Position numbers and translations under genes: made by a program
Assembly (NCBI GenBank): GCA_020847435.1
Contig: JADLBX010000012.1
Location: forward strand, 80,866-144,865
Source: Anaerolineales bacterium
GTDB taxonomy: Bacteria; Chloroflexota; Anaerolineae; Anaerolineales; Villigracilaceae
DNA length: 64,000 nt
Reading direction: 5' to 3'
Shown: one piece after another, positions 50,269 to 57,962 of the stretch
Numbering within the stretch: the first letter of the stretch is position 1
Layout: each line of letters starts with the position of its first letter
Notes under the pieces: model-generated
What the model saw: the letters and a program-made list of their open reading frames with translations, nothing else
Told to the model about the DNA's origin: nothing
The model's database searches: none

Positions 50269-51024
50269 TTATGGAGTTCCGACTTCAAATTCCCAAGGCC
50301 CATCTGCACTTTCTGTCAAAACATCCATTAATATTTTTTGCGCCTGAACAGTATCCAATTCTTTTGGCTTGACAGCGATTTCTACCCCACTTGTGCCAGG
50401 TTCACTGGCACATTTAATTTTTATACCTGTACTTTTCGAATCCAATTTTGCTTGTACTTTGTTACAGTCAGGCGTTTCGGGCGCGTCGGTAACCAATTCA
50501 CCAATTGAGATTTTTAGGTTTTCAAGCGCGAAACCTGCTGATAAAGGAAAGCCAACATGGTCACATCTACCGGCAAACCTGCCTTTATCATCTTTTTTCA
50601 GAAACCCCGATTGCGGGTCAGGTATCATCTCAATAGAGTACACTCCTATTTCGGCTACGCCATTGCTCAACTTCAGATTATCAGGACCACCTAAACTCCA
50701 AGCCGGATCATCAGAAGGAAAGTCGAAGCAAATATCAGCGGACAAAAAACCTCCATCTATTTGTACGCTCAACAGTTCAACTCTGATCTCATTCTTTATC
50801 TTCACAATGGGGTATACATTTTTCGGCGAAACAGCATTATTCAGCATATCACTATTTAGGGGAAGATGGCTTTGAAACCCGTCCACCTGCACAGTCACAG
50901 ATTGTCCAGCAGGCATAGCGGCTACAGTAGCAGGACGGTTGGTGAATACAACACCGACTGCCAGCCCCAATGCGCCCACAATCAAAAACATGACCAAAGC
51001 AATATCAATATATTTGCGGAACAT
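50269..51024 (-). CDS. Secreted/anchored protein of unknown function, paralogue of the 49.4-kb gene
   Basis: A 251-residue protein. Residues 7-29 form a signal peptide or anchor (IALVMFLIVGALGLAVGVVF); the rest is extracytoplasmic. It shares with its neighbour the blocks DICFDFPSD, GRCDHVGF, DCNKVQAKLDSKSTGIKIKC and ADGPWEFEVGTP. Four conserved Cys suggest disulfides. I do not recognise the family. The ATG at 51024 has AAGGAGATAAA. Base composition is AT-richer than the surroundings, as for the whole 49.2-52.4 kb stretch, suggesting acquisition followed by tandem duplication. Confidence 0.7.
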   Translation of the reverse strand: MFRKYIDIALVMFLIVGALGLAVGVVFTNRPATVAAMPAGQSVTVQVDGFQSHLPLNSDMLNNAVSPKNVYPIVKIKNEIRVELLSVQIDGGFLSADICFDFPSDDPAWSLGGPDNLKLSNGVAEIGVYSIEMIPDPQSGFLKKDDKGRFAGRCDHVGFPLSAGFALENLKISIGELVTDAPETPDCNKVQAKLDSKSTGIKIKCASEPGTSGVEIAVKPKELDTVQAQKILMDVLTESADGPWEFEVGTP

Positions 51025-51077
51025 TTTATCTCCTTATCAGCGCAATTAAATATAAGTTTTTGATATTAGAAAAGCCA

Positions 51078-51545
51078 TCAAGGCGTGCATGGAGATCCGA
51101 CTGGCCCTGAGATTGGACTACCAGACACATACCCGCAGGCTTTCCATCCAGGCGGGTTGGCAATGCCAGAGTATCTCTGCTGGCTAACAACCGCCTGATT
51201 GACTGCTATTTTGCCGCCTGATGACACTGAATAATAGGAAGGAGAGGTTGGAAACCACAAGGTTGCATTCGCATAAAATGACCTTCCCTGACTATCTTTA
51301 TTCGTGGTTTTTGCCCAAAGGGTGTAACAATTGGTTGAAAACCTTAAGTCCACTCTGCTACTCGCAGGAAATATTGTTTGTACATTCGTAACTGAGTTGC
51401 CACAACCTGTAGAACTGGCGAACAGCCCATTACAACCAGAGCCGCTGCAAGTTGCCGCAAAAGCAACTGAAGTAAATGGGAAACTGCTTGCTATCACAAA
51501 CATGGCTGTGATTAAGATGACCAAAACTGGTTTTACTTTTTGCAT
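51078..51545 (-). CDS. Secreted DUF2690-type protein
   Basis: A 155-residue exported protein. Residues 1-31 are a classical signal peptide (KVKPVLVILITAMFVIASSF..SVAFA-A). The mature part begins with the DUF2690 pattern CSGSGCNGLFASSTGCG and continues with VDLRFSTNCYTLWAKTTN, typical of this family, which is known mainly from Actinobacteria and has no assigned role. The C-terminus, with three more Cys (ACGYV, SPCTP), is extra. It has AAGGAGAACGCC upstream. It is part of the AT-richer island and probably co-transcribed with the secreted paralogues downstream. Confidence 0.8.
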   Translation of the reverse strand: MQKVKPVLVILITAMFVIASSFPFTSVAFAATCSGSGCNGLFASSTGCGNSVTNVQTIFPASSRVDLRFSTNCYTLWAKTTNKDSQGRSFYANATLWFPTSPSYYSVSSGGKIAVNQAVVSQQRYSGIANPPGWKACGYVSGSPISGPVGSPCTP

Positions 51546-51618
51546 GGCGTTCTCCTTTAAATTAGTGGCTTTGTTCTCAACGCTGAGGAGAATACTTTAG
51601 CAGGCAGTATGATTTACT

Positions 51619-52266
51619 TCAAGTACGGAAATCCGTACCTTTTTCCAGCCACCGGTGAGCGGCTTCAATTCGAGAAACTACTCCTAATTTCGCATATGTA
51701 TTCTTCAAGTGCTTTTCGACGGTATTCACAGATATGCTTAACCGCCTCGCAATACTTTTGTTATCAAGCCCTTCCGCCACCCAATGCAGTACTTCCTCCT
51801 CGCGGTCAGTTAAACTCTCCCACCGCTTACGCACCTCTTCCTTCCAACGGCGGGCGCGGTCAAGTTGTTCCTTGTCGAAAAAAATCTCACCTCGCGCCGC
51901 GCGTCGGATGGAAGAGATCAACTGCTCTGCCTGCAATTTTTCATCCAAGTAGCCCTCTACCCCAGCTTCTATCATAGTCACAAGATAGACATCTTTATCG
52001 TGCGCGGTTAGAACCAGAGTTGCGGTTTCGGGGTGATTTTCCCGCACCCAACGTTCCATTTCCACCGGGTTGAGATTGGGCATTATTAAATCCAGCAACA
52101 AAACCCGAGGATGCAGTTCTTCGATCTTCGGCGTGATTTCGACTCCATCCTGAACTTCCGCTATGATTTTTATATCGGCAGTTTTGGACAGAATTGAGCG
52201 TATGCCGGCAAGGATAAGGGGATGATCGTTCGCTACCAGCACTGTTATTGTCGTTTGGGATGGCAT
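51619..52266 (-). CDS. NarL/LuxR-family response regulator
   Basis: A 215-residue two-component response regulator. The receiver domain has ANDHPL acidic residues and the phosphoacceptor Asp in LLLDLIMPN (residue 59 from this start), with LTAHDK and GYLDEK following. The LuxR helix-turn-helix occupies the end: SLTDREEEVLHWVAEGLDNKSIARRL, NTVEKHLKNTYAKL (each cited in part). The ATG at 52266 is preferred to that at 52272, as GGAGG is then 8 rather than 2 bases upstream. No kinase gene is adjacent. A C12 run lies 50-61 bases upstream. It may control the secreted genes downstream. Confidence 0.88.
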   Translation of the reverse strand: MPSQTTITVLVANDHPLILAGIRSILSKTADIKIIAEVQDGVEITPKIEELHPRVLLLDLIMPNLNPVEMERWVRENHPETATLVLTAHDKDVYLVTMIEAGVEGYLDEKLQAEQLISSIRRAARGEIFFDKEQLDRARRWKEEVRKRWESLTDREEEVLHWVAEGLDNKSIARRLSISVNTVEKHLKNTYAKLGVVSRIEAAHRWLEKGTDFRT

Positions 52267-52315
52267 CAGCATATCCTCCTTTTATCGCCGAATCGAGTAT
52301 TGGAATATTTTATAG

Positions 52316-52327
52316 CCCCCCCCCCCC
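52316..52327. repeat. Twelve-base C homopolymer (poly-G on the coding strand)
   Basis: An uninterrupted C12 tract lies in the region upstream of the response-regulator gene, between the likely promoter and its ribosome-binding site. Such tracts slip during replication and could vary expression; it could also be an assembly uncertainty. Confidence 0.85.
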
Positions 52328-52393
52328 GATATTTGTCAACCTACGGCTGCCCTACATTAATCAAACGTTCGTGTACCAACAAAAGTTCCAGGC

Positions 52394-52426
52394 GGTCTAT
52401 CGTCCATCGTCTAACGTCTATCTTCC
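52394..52426. repeat. GATAGACGTTAGACGATGG low-complexity repeat
   Basis: Units of ATAGACG/TTAGACG/ATGGACG on the minus strand. The last codons (EDRR) and TAG stop of the Vps62-like gene lie in it. Confidence 0.7.
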
Positions 52427-53961
52427 AATATCCTCAACCATTCCAGCGGCTTTTCCCATCTCACGCGCGGATTGATATTGAAGGCTTTGTCGGGGCGATC
52501 CCATTTCGGTCCGGGCGGACCGGATTCATCCGAGAGCAAACTTTTCGCCCCCCACAAGCCTTTGTAATTCACCCAATCCGGTTCGGGATTCAAAACCACG
52601 CGTCGCCATTCTTTGACAGGGGGTCGCGTCACCTTGCGGTCAGACATGACGCGCTTCAAGTAACTGCTCGATTTGACGACCGGCTCGCGCAAATTCTCGC
52701 CTTGGTAGCCGATGCGGAACCCATCGCCCGAAGCGATTTCCATCGGCAGGCTGACCACGTAATGATCCGCTTCGTCGCGCATATAGATGAAGGCGTCCTC
52801 GGCGAGAAAGTTGGTGTGACTAGCGGTCAATTCTTTGAGGGCGATCTGCCGCGCTTTTTGGCTCGGGTTGACAAGCATAAACAAATAGTGGATCAACCCA
52901 TCCACCCAATAGATGACGCGCTGGACGCGTCCCGCTTCGTAGAGATTCGGCGAGCGGATGACTTCAGGTTTGCTGTAATTGGCGTGCGATCCCAACGCGA
53001 CATACACGACGGGATGCGTCGTGTCCTTTTCGTTTTTATCTTTCGCCTTGATGACCTTGCCCCACAATTCGATGTTGCCTGCGCCGTGTTGTGAAGACAA
53101 AACGGCATACGGCGAATCGTTTTTGAGATAAACCGCCGTCATCTCCCAATCGCCTTCGTGATGATTCATCCCGTTCGCGGCGAGCCGCCAATCGTTGAAC
53201 GCGTAGAAAAAATGATATTGCAGGATCGTCCAGTTATTTCCTTCGGCATCTTGCTCGCGCACGACGCGTCCGTAATAAACAGGTTGATTATCTTTCTCAA
53301 GCATTTTGGCATACTCGAAATACGATTTGCGCGCGATGGTCTCCGTCGAAAGCGAGAGCATATCCATCACGAGACCAGGTCCCTCGGGGAGGATGCGGTC
53401 GAAGATGAACTTCATCGTGCGGATGGAAAGATAGAAAAGTAGAATCAAATACACGGGAAACAAAACGAGATATTCGATCGCAACTCCCACAGTTTCATTG
53501 GGGCGAAGGAAAAACCAGATCGGCGTGACCAACAACCCAGCGAAGACCAGCGCGGCAAGCGCGGCAGGAATGATTCGCAACCGAATCGTCGAGGCAAGCA
53601 TGAAAAGAATTAGCGCGGCGGTCAGCGCAAGCGCGACGGCAATTTCAACTCCCGCCCATCCGATGAAGTAATATCCCGCGCCCATGGCGAGAACCGATAA
53701 ACCACCCAACCATACCCACGCGTCCGAATCGTACAACGGCTCATTGATGAACCGCAAAAAATATTGTCCGCCATCGAGTTTGCCGATCATTGTGGCGGGC
53801 GGTTCATTTAAATGAAAGAGCAAGCCTGCCGCGCCGAGCGGTCCGCTCGGGAGGATGAGGCATCGTTCGAGATAATGGTCCACCGCCATCGGGAAAAAAC
53901 GCTCGCTCTTCGCGAAGCGCAAAACAGGCTCGTATTTTTCGAGGAGATCGTGATCGTTCAT
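52411..53961 (-). CDS. Vps62-like membrane protein
   Basis: A 516-residue protein. Residues about 1-75 are soluble, 80-180 contain four hydrophobic segments, and the remaining part is soluble. The C-terminal domain carries NGMNHHEGDWEMTAVYL and VVYVALGSHANYSKPE, the histidine/acidic motifs typical of Vps62-related (PF06101) proteins, known from fungi and scattered bacteria. The function is not known. The ATG at 53961 has no clear Shine-Dalgarno. The last residues are encoded by a low-complexity repeat. It is separated from ruvA by an inverted repeat. Confidence 0.7.
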   Translation of the reverse strand: MNDHDLLEKYEPVLRFAKSERFFPMAVDHYLERCLILPSGPLGAAGLLFHLNEPPATMIGKLDGGQYFLRFINEPLYDSDAWVWLGGLSVLAMGAGYYFIGWAGVEIAVALALTAALILFMLASTIRLRIIPAALAALVFAGLLVTPIWFFLRPNETVGVAIEYLVLFPVYLILLFYLSIRTMKFIFDRILPEGPGLVMDMLSLSTETIARKSYFEYAKMLEKDNQPVYYGRVVREQDAEGNNWTILQYHFFYAFNDWRLAANGMNHHEGDWEMTAVYLKNDSPYAVLSSQHGAGNIELWGKVIKAKDKNEKDTTHPVVYVALGSHANYSKPEVIRSPNLYEAGRVQRVIYWVDGLIHYLFMLVNPSQKARQIALKELTASHTNFLAEDAFIYMRDEADHYVVSLPMEIASGDGFRIGYQGENLREPVVKSSSYLKRVMSDRKVTRPPVKEWRRVVLNPEPDWVNYKGLWGAKSLLSDESGPPGPKWDRPDKAFNINPRVRWEKPLEWLRILEDRR

Positions 53962-53970
53962 TCAGGCATG

Positions 53971-54034
53971 CGCTCGCGCCGTCCTCGGCGCAGGGTAAAA
54001 ATTTAGAAGCGCCGCCGGGGACGGCGGCGTGAGC
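53971..54034. repeat. CGCTCGCGCCGTCC / GCGCCGCCGGGGACGG inverted repeats
   Basis: A hairpin, CGCCGCC-GGGGAC-GGCGGCG (54010-54029), and a related GCGCCGTCCTCGGCGC (53976-53991) with shared CTCGCGCCG/GGCGTGAG ends. It lies between ruvA and the Vps62-like gene. Confidence 0.6.
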
Positions 54035-54050
54035 AAATGGGTTAAATTGG

Positions 54051-54626
54051 TTATTGAAAATACTGCAACGCGATGCGAAGACGTTCCTCCGCATCTTTCG
54101 AGGCGTCTTTGGGGATGGACTGGATCGCGGACTGCGCTTCGACCACGGAATATCCCAACGCGGTGAGCGCGGCGAGGACTTCAGAATCCGCGTCGGACAT
54201 CAGGGCGACCTGCTTCAAGCCATCGAGTGGTTTCAACTTATCTTTGAGGTGGAGGGCGATCTTCTGCGCGGTCTTTTTTCCCACACCGGGTACGCGACTC
54301 AACAACTCTGCTTCTTCGGCAAAGATGGCGCGTTGGATGGAGTCGAGCGTCATCGTGGACAAAACGGATAACGCAACTTTTGGTCCGACTCCGTCCACGC
54401 CAAGGAGCATGTTGAACAAATCTCTATCGGCTTGGGATTCGAATCCGTAGAGCGTGAGCGCGTCCTCGCGGACGACGAGGTGCGTGAACAAGTACGCGGC
54501 TTCGCCCGTTTTAGCGCGCGTCCGCAGCGGGGCAGGGACGAAGACGCGCAACCCCACGCCGCCCACTTCGACGATGAGGGAGGTTTCTTCGATTTGCGCG
54601 ATTTCGCCGCGGAGGGTGGAGATCAT
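54051..54626 (-). CDS. ruvA: Holliday junction DNA helicase subunit RuvA
   Basis: A 191-residue protein that binds four-way junctions as a tetramer and loads RuvB. It has the N-terminal MISTLRGEIAQIEE OB-fold strand, YLFTHLVVREDALTLYGF, two helix-hairpin-helix motifs (LLGVDGVGPKVALSVLS; LSRVPGVGKKTAQKIAL) and a C-terminal domain III (EVLAALTALGYSVVEAQSAI). Length is normal. ruvC lies upstream on the same strand, but a GxxExxY gene and its flanking repeats separate them. ruvB is not in the window. Confidence 0.95.
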   Translation of the reverse strand: MISTLRGEIAQIEETSLIVEVGGVGLRVFVPAPLRTRAKTGEAAYLFTHLVVREDALTLYGFESQADRDLFNMLLGVDGVGPKVALSVLSTMTLDSIQRAIFAEEAELLSRVPGVGKKTAQKIALHLKDKLKPLDGLKQVALMSDADSEVLAALTALGYSVVEAQSAIQSIPKDASKDAEERLRIALQYFQ

Positions 54627-54637
54627 AGGGTCAATTT

Positions 54638-54660
54638 AACCACAGATGAACGCAGATAAA
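54638..54660. repeat. AACCACAGATGAACGCAG repeat, left flank
   Basis: It faces an inverted relative at 55116-55140, with the GxxExxY gene between them. Confidence 0.75.
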
Positions 54661-54687
54661 AAGGATGATTTTGGATGAATGGACGGT

Positions 54688-55086
54688 TTACGGCTTCGGA
54701 GTCTTCCAATAGACGGAAGGAAGCAGGCGTTTGATTTCAATTTTCGACCTGCCAAAGTTAATCAACAAACAAACTTCTGCGCCCGTTGCGCGAAGATAGT
54801 TCAAGGCTTGAGCGGTATGCTCCTGAGCAAGCATGGATACAGCCTTCAACTCAACCAATACCCTTTTCTCAACAAATAGATCGGCAAAGAACTCGCCTAC
54901 GACAACCCCATCAAACATGACCTTGATCGGATATTGTTGCTCAACACCCAACCCCGTCTTACGCGTTGCAAGCGCCAAAGCGTTCTCGTAGACCTTTTCA
55001 ACAAAACCAATGCCAAGCGTATTGCTGACCTCGTACGCACACCCGATGATTTTCGCCGTGATTTCATTCACGTCTTTCGAAAGCAT
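54688..55086 (-). CDS. GxxExxY protein (PDDEXK_3 family)
   Basis: A 132-residue protein with the name-giving motif GFVEKVY (27-33) followed by the nuclease-like D69-x9-E79-L-K81 (FFADLFVEKRVLVELKA) and QALNYLRATGAEVCLLINFG. The pattern matches the PDDEXK superfamily, but activity of these proteins is not established. The ATG at 55086 has AAAGGATG upstream. The gene interrupts the usual ruvC-ruvA pairing and is flanked by inverted ACCACAGATGAACG repeats, suggesting it moved as a unit. Confidence 0.85.
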   Translation of the reverse strand: MLSKDVNEITAKIIGCAYEVSNTLGIGFVEKVYENALALATRKTGLGVEQQYPIKVMFDGVVVGEFFADLFVEKRVLVELKAVSMLAQEHTAQALNYLRATGAEVCLLINFGRSKIEIKRLLPSVYWKTPKP

Positions 55087-55115
55087 TTCAACATCCTTTC
55101 ATCCAATCCCAATCG

Positions 55116-55140
55116 TTCATCCGCGTTCATCTGCGGTGAA
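55116..55140. repeat. TTCATCCGCGTTCATCTGCGG repeat, right flank
   Basis: Inverted relative of 54638-54660. It ends one base before the ruvC stop codon. Confidence 0.75.
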
Positions 55141-55620
55141 TCAATACCGCTTCGTATTCAAATGCGTGATGGCGATTGCCAGAGCGTCGGCGGCGTCGTC
55201 GGGTTTGGGGATGGAGTCGAGTTGGAGGAGAGCGCGTACCATTTCCTGCACTTGTTTTTTGTCGGCGGAGCCGTAGCCCGCCACCGCTTGTTTGACTTCG
55301 TTGGGAGTGTATTCAAAGACTTCGATCTCCGCTTGTTGCAGAGACAGCATCACAACGCCGCGCGCCTGCCCCACTGCGATGGCGGTGGTCACATTGCGCG
55401 AGAAAAATAATTTTTCAACGGCGGCGGTATCGGGTTTATGTTTTTTGAGGAGTTTTCGCAGGTCGTTGTACAACATCTCCAAGCGCGCGGATGGGGTTGC
55501 GTCTTTTGGGGTGGAGATGATGCCGAAGGAAACTGCGACCAGTTCCCCGTCGGGCATGAGGCGCACGAGTCCGTATCCAGTGGTGGCGGTGCCGGGGTCA
55601 ATTCCGAGGGCGAGGGTCAT
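55141..55620 (-). CDS. ruvC: Holliday junction resolvase RuvC
   Basis: A 159-residue endonuclease that cuts four-way junctions. The catalytic acids are visible: Asp8 in LGIDPGTATTGYG, the Glu in AAVEKLFFSRN (69), and the two Asp in KPDDAADALAIAI near the C-terminus. The GQARGVVMLSLQ helix and the YTPNEVKQAVAGYGSADKKQV segment are typical. Its TGA stop abuts an inverted repeat that flanks the GxxExxY gene. YebC lies upstream in the same direction, as is common. Confidence 0.95.
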   Translation of the reverse strand: MTLALGIDPGTATTGYGLVRLMPDGELVAVSFGIISTPKDATPSARLEMLYNDLRKLLKKHKPDTAAVEKLFFSRNVTTAIAVGQARGVVMLSLQQAEIEVFEYTPNEVKQAVAGYGSADKKQVQEMVRALLQLDSIPKPDDAADALAIAITHLNTKRY

Positions 55621-55631
55621 TTAAAAAAATT

Positions 55632-55698
55632 TACCGCGAAGATCGCAAAGTCCGCAAAGAATTTTAAATCTTCGCGCTCTTCGCGTGCTTCGCGGTTC
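55632..55698. repeat. ACCGCGAAGATCGCAAAG..GCGGTT repeat
   Basis: Second member of the AACCGCAAAG family (first at 10754-10825). It fills the gap between yebC and ruvC. Confidence 0.7.
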
Positions 55699-55703
55699 AA
55701 GAT

Positions 55704-56459
55704 TTACGCGGCTTCGAGCGCGGCGAGCGCCTCATCTGAAACTTTGAGGTTCGAGTAGACGTTTTGCACGTCGTCGAGGTCTTCGATGGATTCGAGCGCG
55801 CGCAGGACTTGCGCGGCGTCTTCGGCGCTGAGTTCCATTTCCTGTTTGGGCGACATTCGCAGACCCGCTTCGTCGGGCTTGACGTTCGACTTGTGCAACG
55901 CGTCGGCGATGACCTTGAACGATTCGACGGGCGCGGTGATCTCGATCGTGCCGTCGTCTTCAACGACGTCGTTCGCACCCGCTTCGATGCCGAGTTCGAA
56001 CGCTTTGTCGAAATTCATCATGCTGGTCGGAAAAGAAAAATATGCGATGCGCTCGAACTGCCAACCGACCGCGCCCAGCTCCGCCATGTTGCCGCCCGCT
56101 TTGCTGAATGCGTGACGCAGATCGGACACGGTGCGGTTGCGATTATCGGTGACGGATTCAACCATGACCGCGACGCCGTGCGGGGCATAACCCTCGTACG
56201 TGATGGATTCAAACGCCGCGCTGTCTTTGTCTTCGCCCGCGCCGCGTTTGATGGCGCGCTCGATGTTGTCTTTGGGCATATTCTCGGCGCGGGCTTTATC
56301 CACCGCGAGCCTGAGGCGGAAATTGGAATCAACGTCGCTTCCGCCTTCGCGCGCCGCAATGACGATCTCACGCGCCAGCCGCGTGAAGATCGCGCCGCGC
56401 TTGGCGTCTGCCGCGCCTTTCTTGCGTTTGATAGTAGACCACTTGGAATGACCGGACAT
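55704..56459 (-). CDS. YebC/PmpR-family protein
   Basis: A 251-residue protein starting MSGHSKWSTIKRKKGAADAKRG (family signature, cited by its ends), followed by DSNFRLRLAVDKARAENMPKDN, the YEGYAPHGVAVMVE block and DVQNVYSNLKV near the end. Members are annotated as transcriptional regulators or as translation factors that relieve stalling at proline-rich sites. The gene is commonly next to ruvC, as here. Length is normal. It has a CAAGGAGCAAG Shine-Dalgarno. Confidence 0.93.
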   Translation of the reverse strand: MSGHSKWSTIKRKKGAADAKRGAIFTRLAREIVIAAREGGSDVDSNFRLRLAVDKARAENMPKDNIERAIKRGAGEDKDSAAFESITYEGYAPHGVAVMVESVTDNRNRTVSDLRHAFSKAGGNMAELGAVGWQFERIAYFSFPTSMMNFDKAFELGIEAGANDVVEDDGTIEITAPVESFKVIADALHKSNVKPDEAGLRMSPKQEMELSAEDAAQVLRALESIEDLDDVQNVYSNLKVSDEALAALEAA

Positions 56460-56534
56460 GTCTTGCTCCTTGCTTGAAACCCACAGTTCGTGGAAAATTT
56501 TTTCTGTCAGGGATTATACCATTTGAAAAAATAG

Positions 56535-56567
56535 AGTTCTGTCCGCAGTTCAACTGCGGACAGAACT
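56535..56567 (-). terminator. Terminator of the MFS gene
   Basis: A 16-bp perfect stem, AGTTCTGTCCGCAGTT / AACTGCGGACAGAACT, with a single unpaired C at the centre, then CTATTTTTTC on the minus strand. Its core GCAGTTSAACTGC is shared with two other terminators. Confidence 0.85.
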
Positions 56568-56571
56568 TCGA

Positions 56572-57858
56572 TCACATCGTCTTCGCGCGTTCCGCCAATT
56601 GATTTCTCAACTGGCTGGTATCGTGTTCAATCGTGAACAACGCGCCAAGGTAGAACACGAAACACAGCAACCACGCGGCGACACAGACCGCCATGATGAC
56701 GAACGCCCGGTCGCCGGTCGCGACGATGAGCGCGCCGGTCAGCGCGGGCGCGGCGACCGCGCCGCTGTTCTCGATGAAATACTCGATCGCTTGCGCCGTC
56801 GAACGGACTTCGGGGACGGTCACATCGTAGACGGTGGCGATCACGTTCGACGAGGAGAGAGGCATGAAGATGGCGGTCAGGCACATGAGGAGAAAGAAGC
56901 GGTTCGGTTCGTCCAATGGCGTGGTGATGGCGAAGTAGAGAAAGATCGCGCCGAGTAAAACTCCCACCGTCGCGACGAGGATGCGTCCTTTTTTCGTCCG
57001 CTTGAAAAAGAAATCGCCGAGCATGCCGCCCACGAAGTATCCCGCCGCCAAAATCAAAATGACCGGCGCCATCGTGGCGATGATCGCGTTCGAGTCGTAG
57101 CCGCGTTCGGTTTCGAGATACCCGAAGAAAAAGAACGTGATCACCTGCCACGGAAAGACGCCCGCAAATCCCTGTAAAAAGATAAACCACATCGTGCGCT
57201 TCTTGAAGATCTGTTTCGCCTCCGCCCACGAAAAACGGAAGGTCGTCATCTCAGGCAGGTTTTCGAATTCGGGTTCGGCTTTGCCGCGCGGCATTTCTTT
57301 GACGCCGAAATAAATGAAGAGTGCGATCACGATTCCCAATCCGCCGGTGATATAAAACGCCGAACGCCAACCGCCGATCAACGGCGCGACCATCTGCCCG
57401 AGGATCAAGCCCATCAAAAAACCGAGCGGCTGAGCCACTTGCAAAGCGCCCAATACTTTCCCGCGCAAGTCCGGACCGAAATAATCGGCAATGAGCGTAT
57501 AAATGCCCGGGTAGGACGAATCGTCAATGCCGGTCGAGGCGCGCGTGATCAAAAATCCCGTGTAGGTGCGGACGACCGCGTTGAGCCACGTCGTCGCGCC
57601 CCAAATGAACGAAGCCAGCGCGAGCAATTTGTCGCGCGCGTAACGGTCGTATAAATAACCCCACAGCGGATAGAGAACCGTCGCCACCGCCAGCGCGCCC
57701 GAGTTCACCAGCCCCCACTTGAAATCGTCCAGCCCGAACGTTTCGCTGATCTGCACTTGTAGCGAGCCGATCATCAATTTATCGGTCTGGTGCAACAAGA
57801 TGAAAAAGAAAAAGATGACGACCACGAACCAGCGATAGTTGGGATTCTGTTGCGACAT
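56572..57858 (-). CDS. MFS transporter
   Basis: A 428-residue major-facilitator protein with twelve hydrophobic segments. Features are WGYLYDRYARDKLLAL in loop 2-3, the RASTGIDDSSYPGIYTLIADYFGP segment after helix 4, and GDFFFKRTKKGRIL in loop 8-9. The sequence resembles the organic-anion/hexuronate branch, but the substrate is not known. The ATG at 57858 was chosen over the one six codons upstream, because CGGAG lies 6 bases before it. It is monocistronic. Confidence 0.82.
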   Translation of the reverse strand: MSQQNPNYRWFVVVIFFFFILLHQTDKLMIGSLQVQISETFGLDDFKWGLVNSGALAVATVLYPLWGYLYDRYARDKLLALASFIWGATTWLNAVVRTYTGFLITRASTGIDDSSYPGIYTLIADYFGPDLRGKVLGALQVAQPLGFLMGLILGQMVAPLIGGWRSAFYITGGLGIVIALFIYFGVKEMPRGKAEPEFENLPEMTTFRFSWAEAKQIFKKRTMWFIFLQGFAGVFPWQVITFFFFGYLETERGYDSNAIIATMAPVILILAAGYFVGGMLGDFFFKRTKKGRILVATVGVLLGAIFLYFAITTPLDEPNRFFLLMCLTAIFMPLSSSNVIATVYDVTVPEVRSTAQAIEYFIENSGAVAAPALTGALIVATGDRAFVIMAVCVAAWLLCFVFYLGALFTIEHDTSQLRNQLAERAKTM

Positions 57859-57921
57859 GAACGACTCCGTGAACAACGTTAGGTTGATTAATGAACGCTT
57901 GCAAGAACCAACAATAGCGAT

Positions 57922-57962
57922 CTCACCCTCACCCTACCCTCTCCCTCAGGGAGAGGGGGATT
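57922..57962. repeat. CCCTCACCCTACCCTCTCCC..GGGAGAGGGGG element, copy 1
   Basis: A hairpin, CCTCTCCC/GGGAGAGG, with CCCTCACCC lead. On the minus strand the sequence TCCCCCTCTCCCTGA encodes the last residues SPSP and the stop of the SbcD-like gene. Copy 2 is at 62769-62806. Confidence 0.88.
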
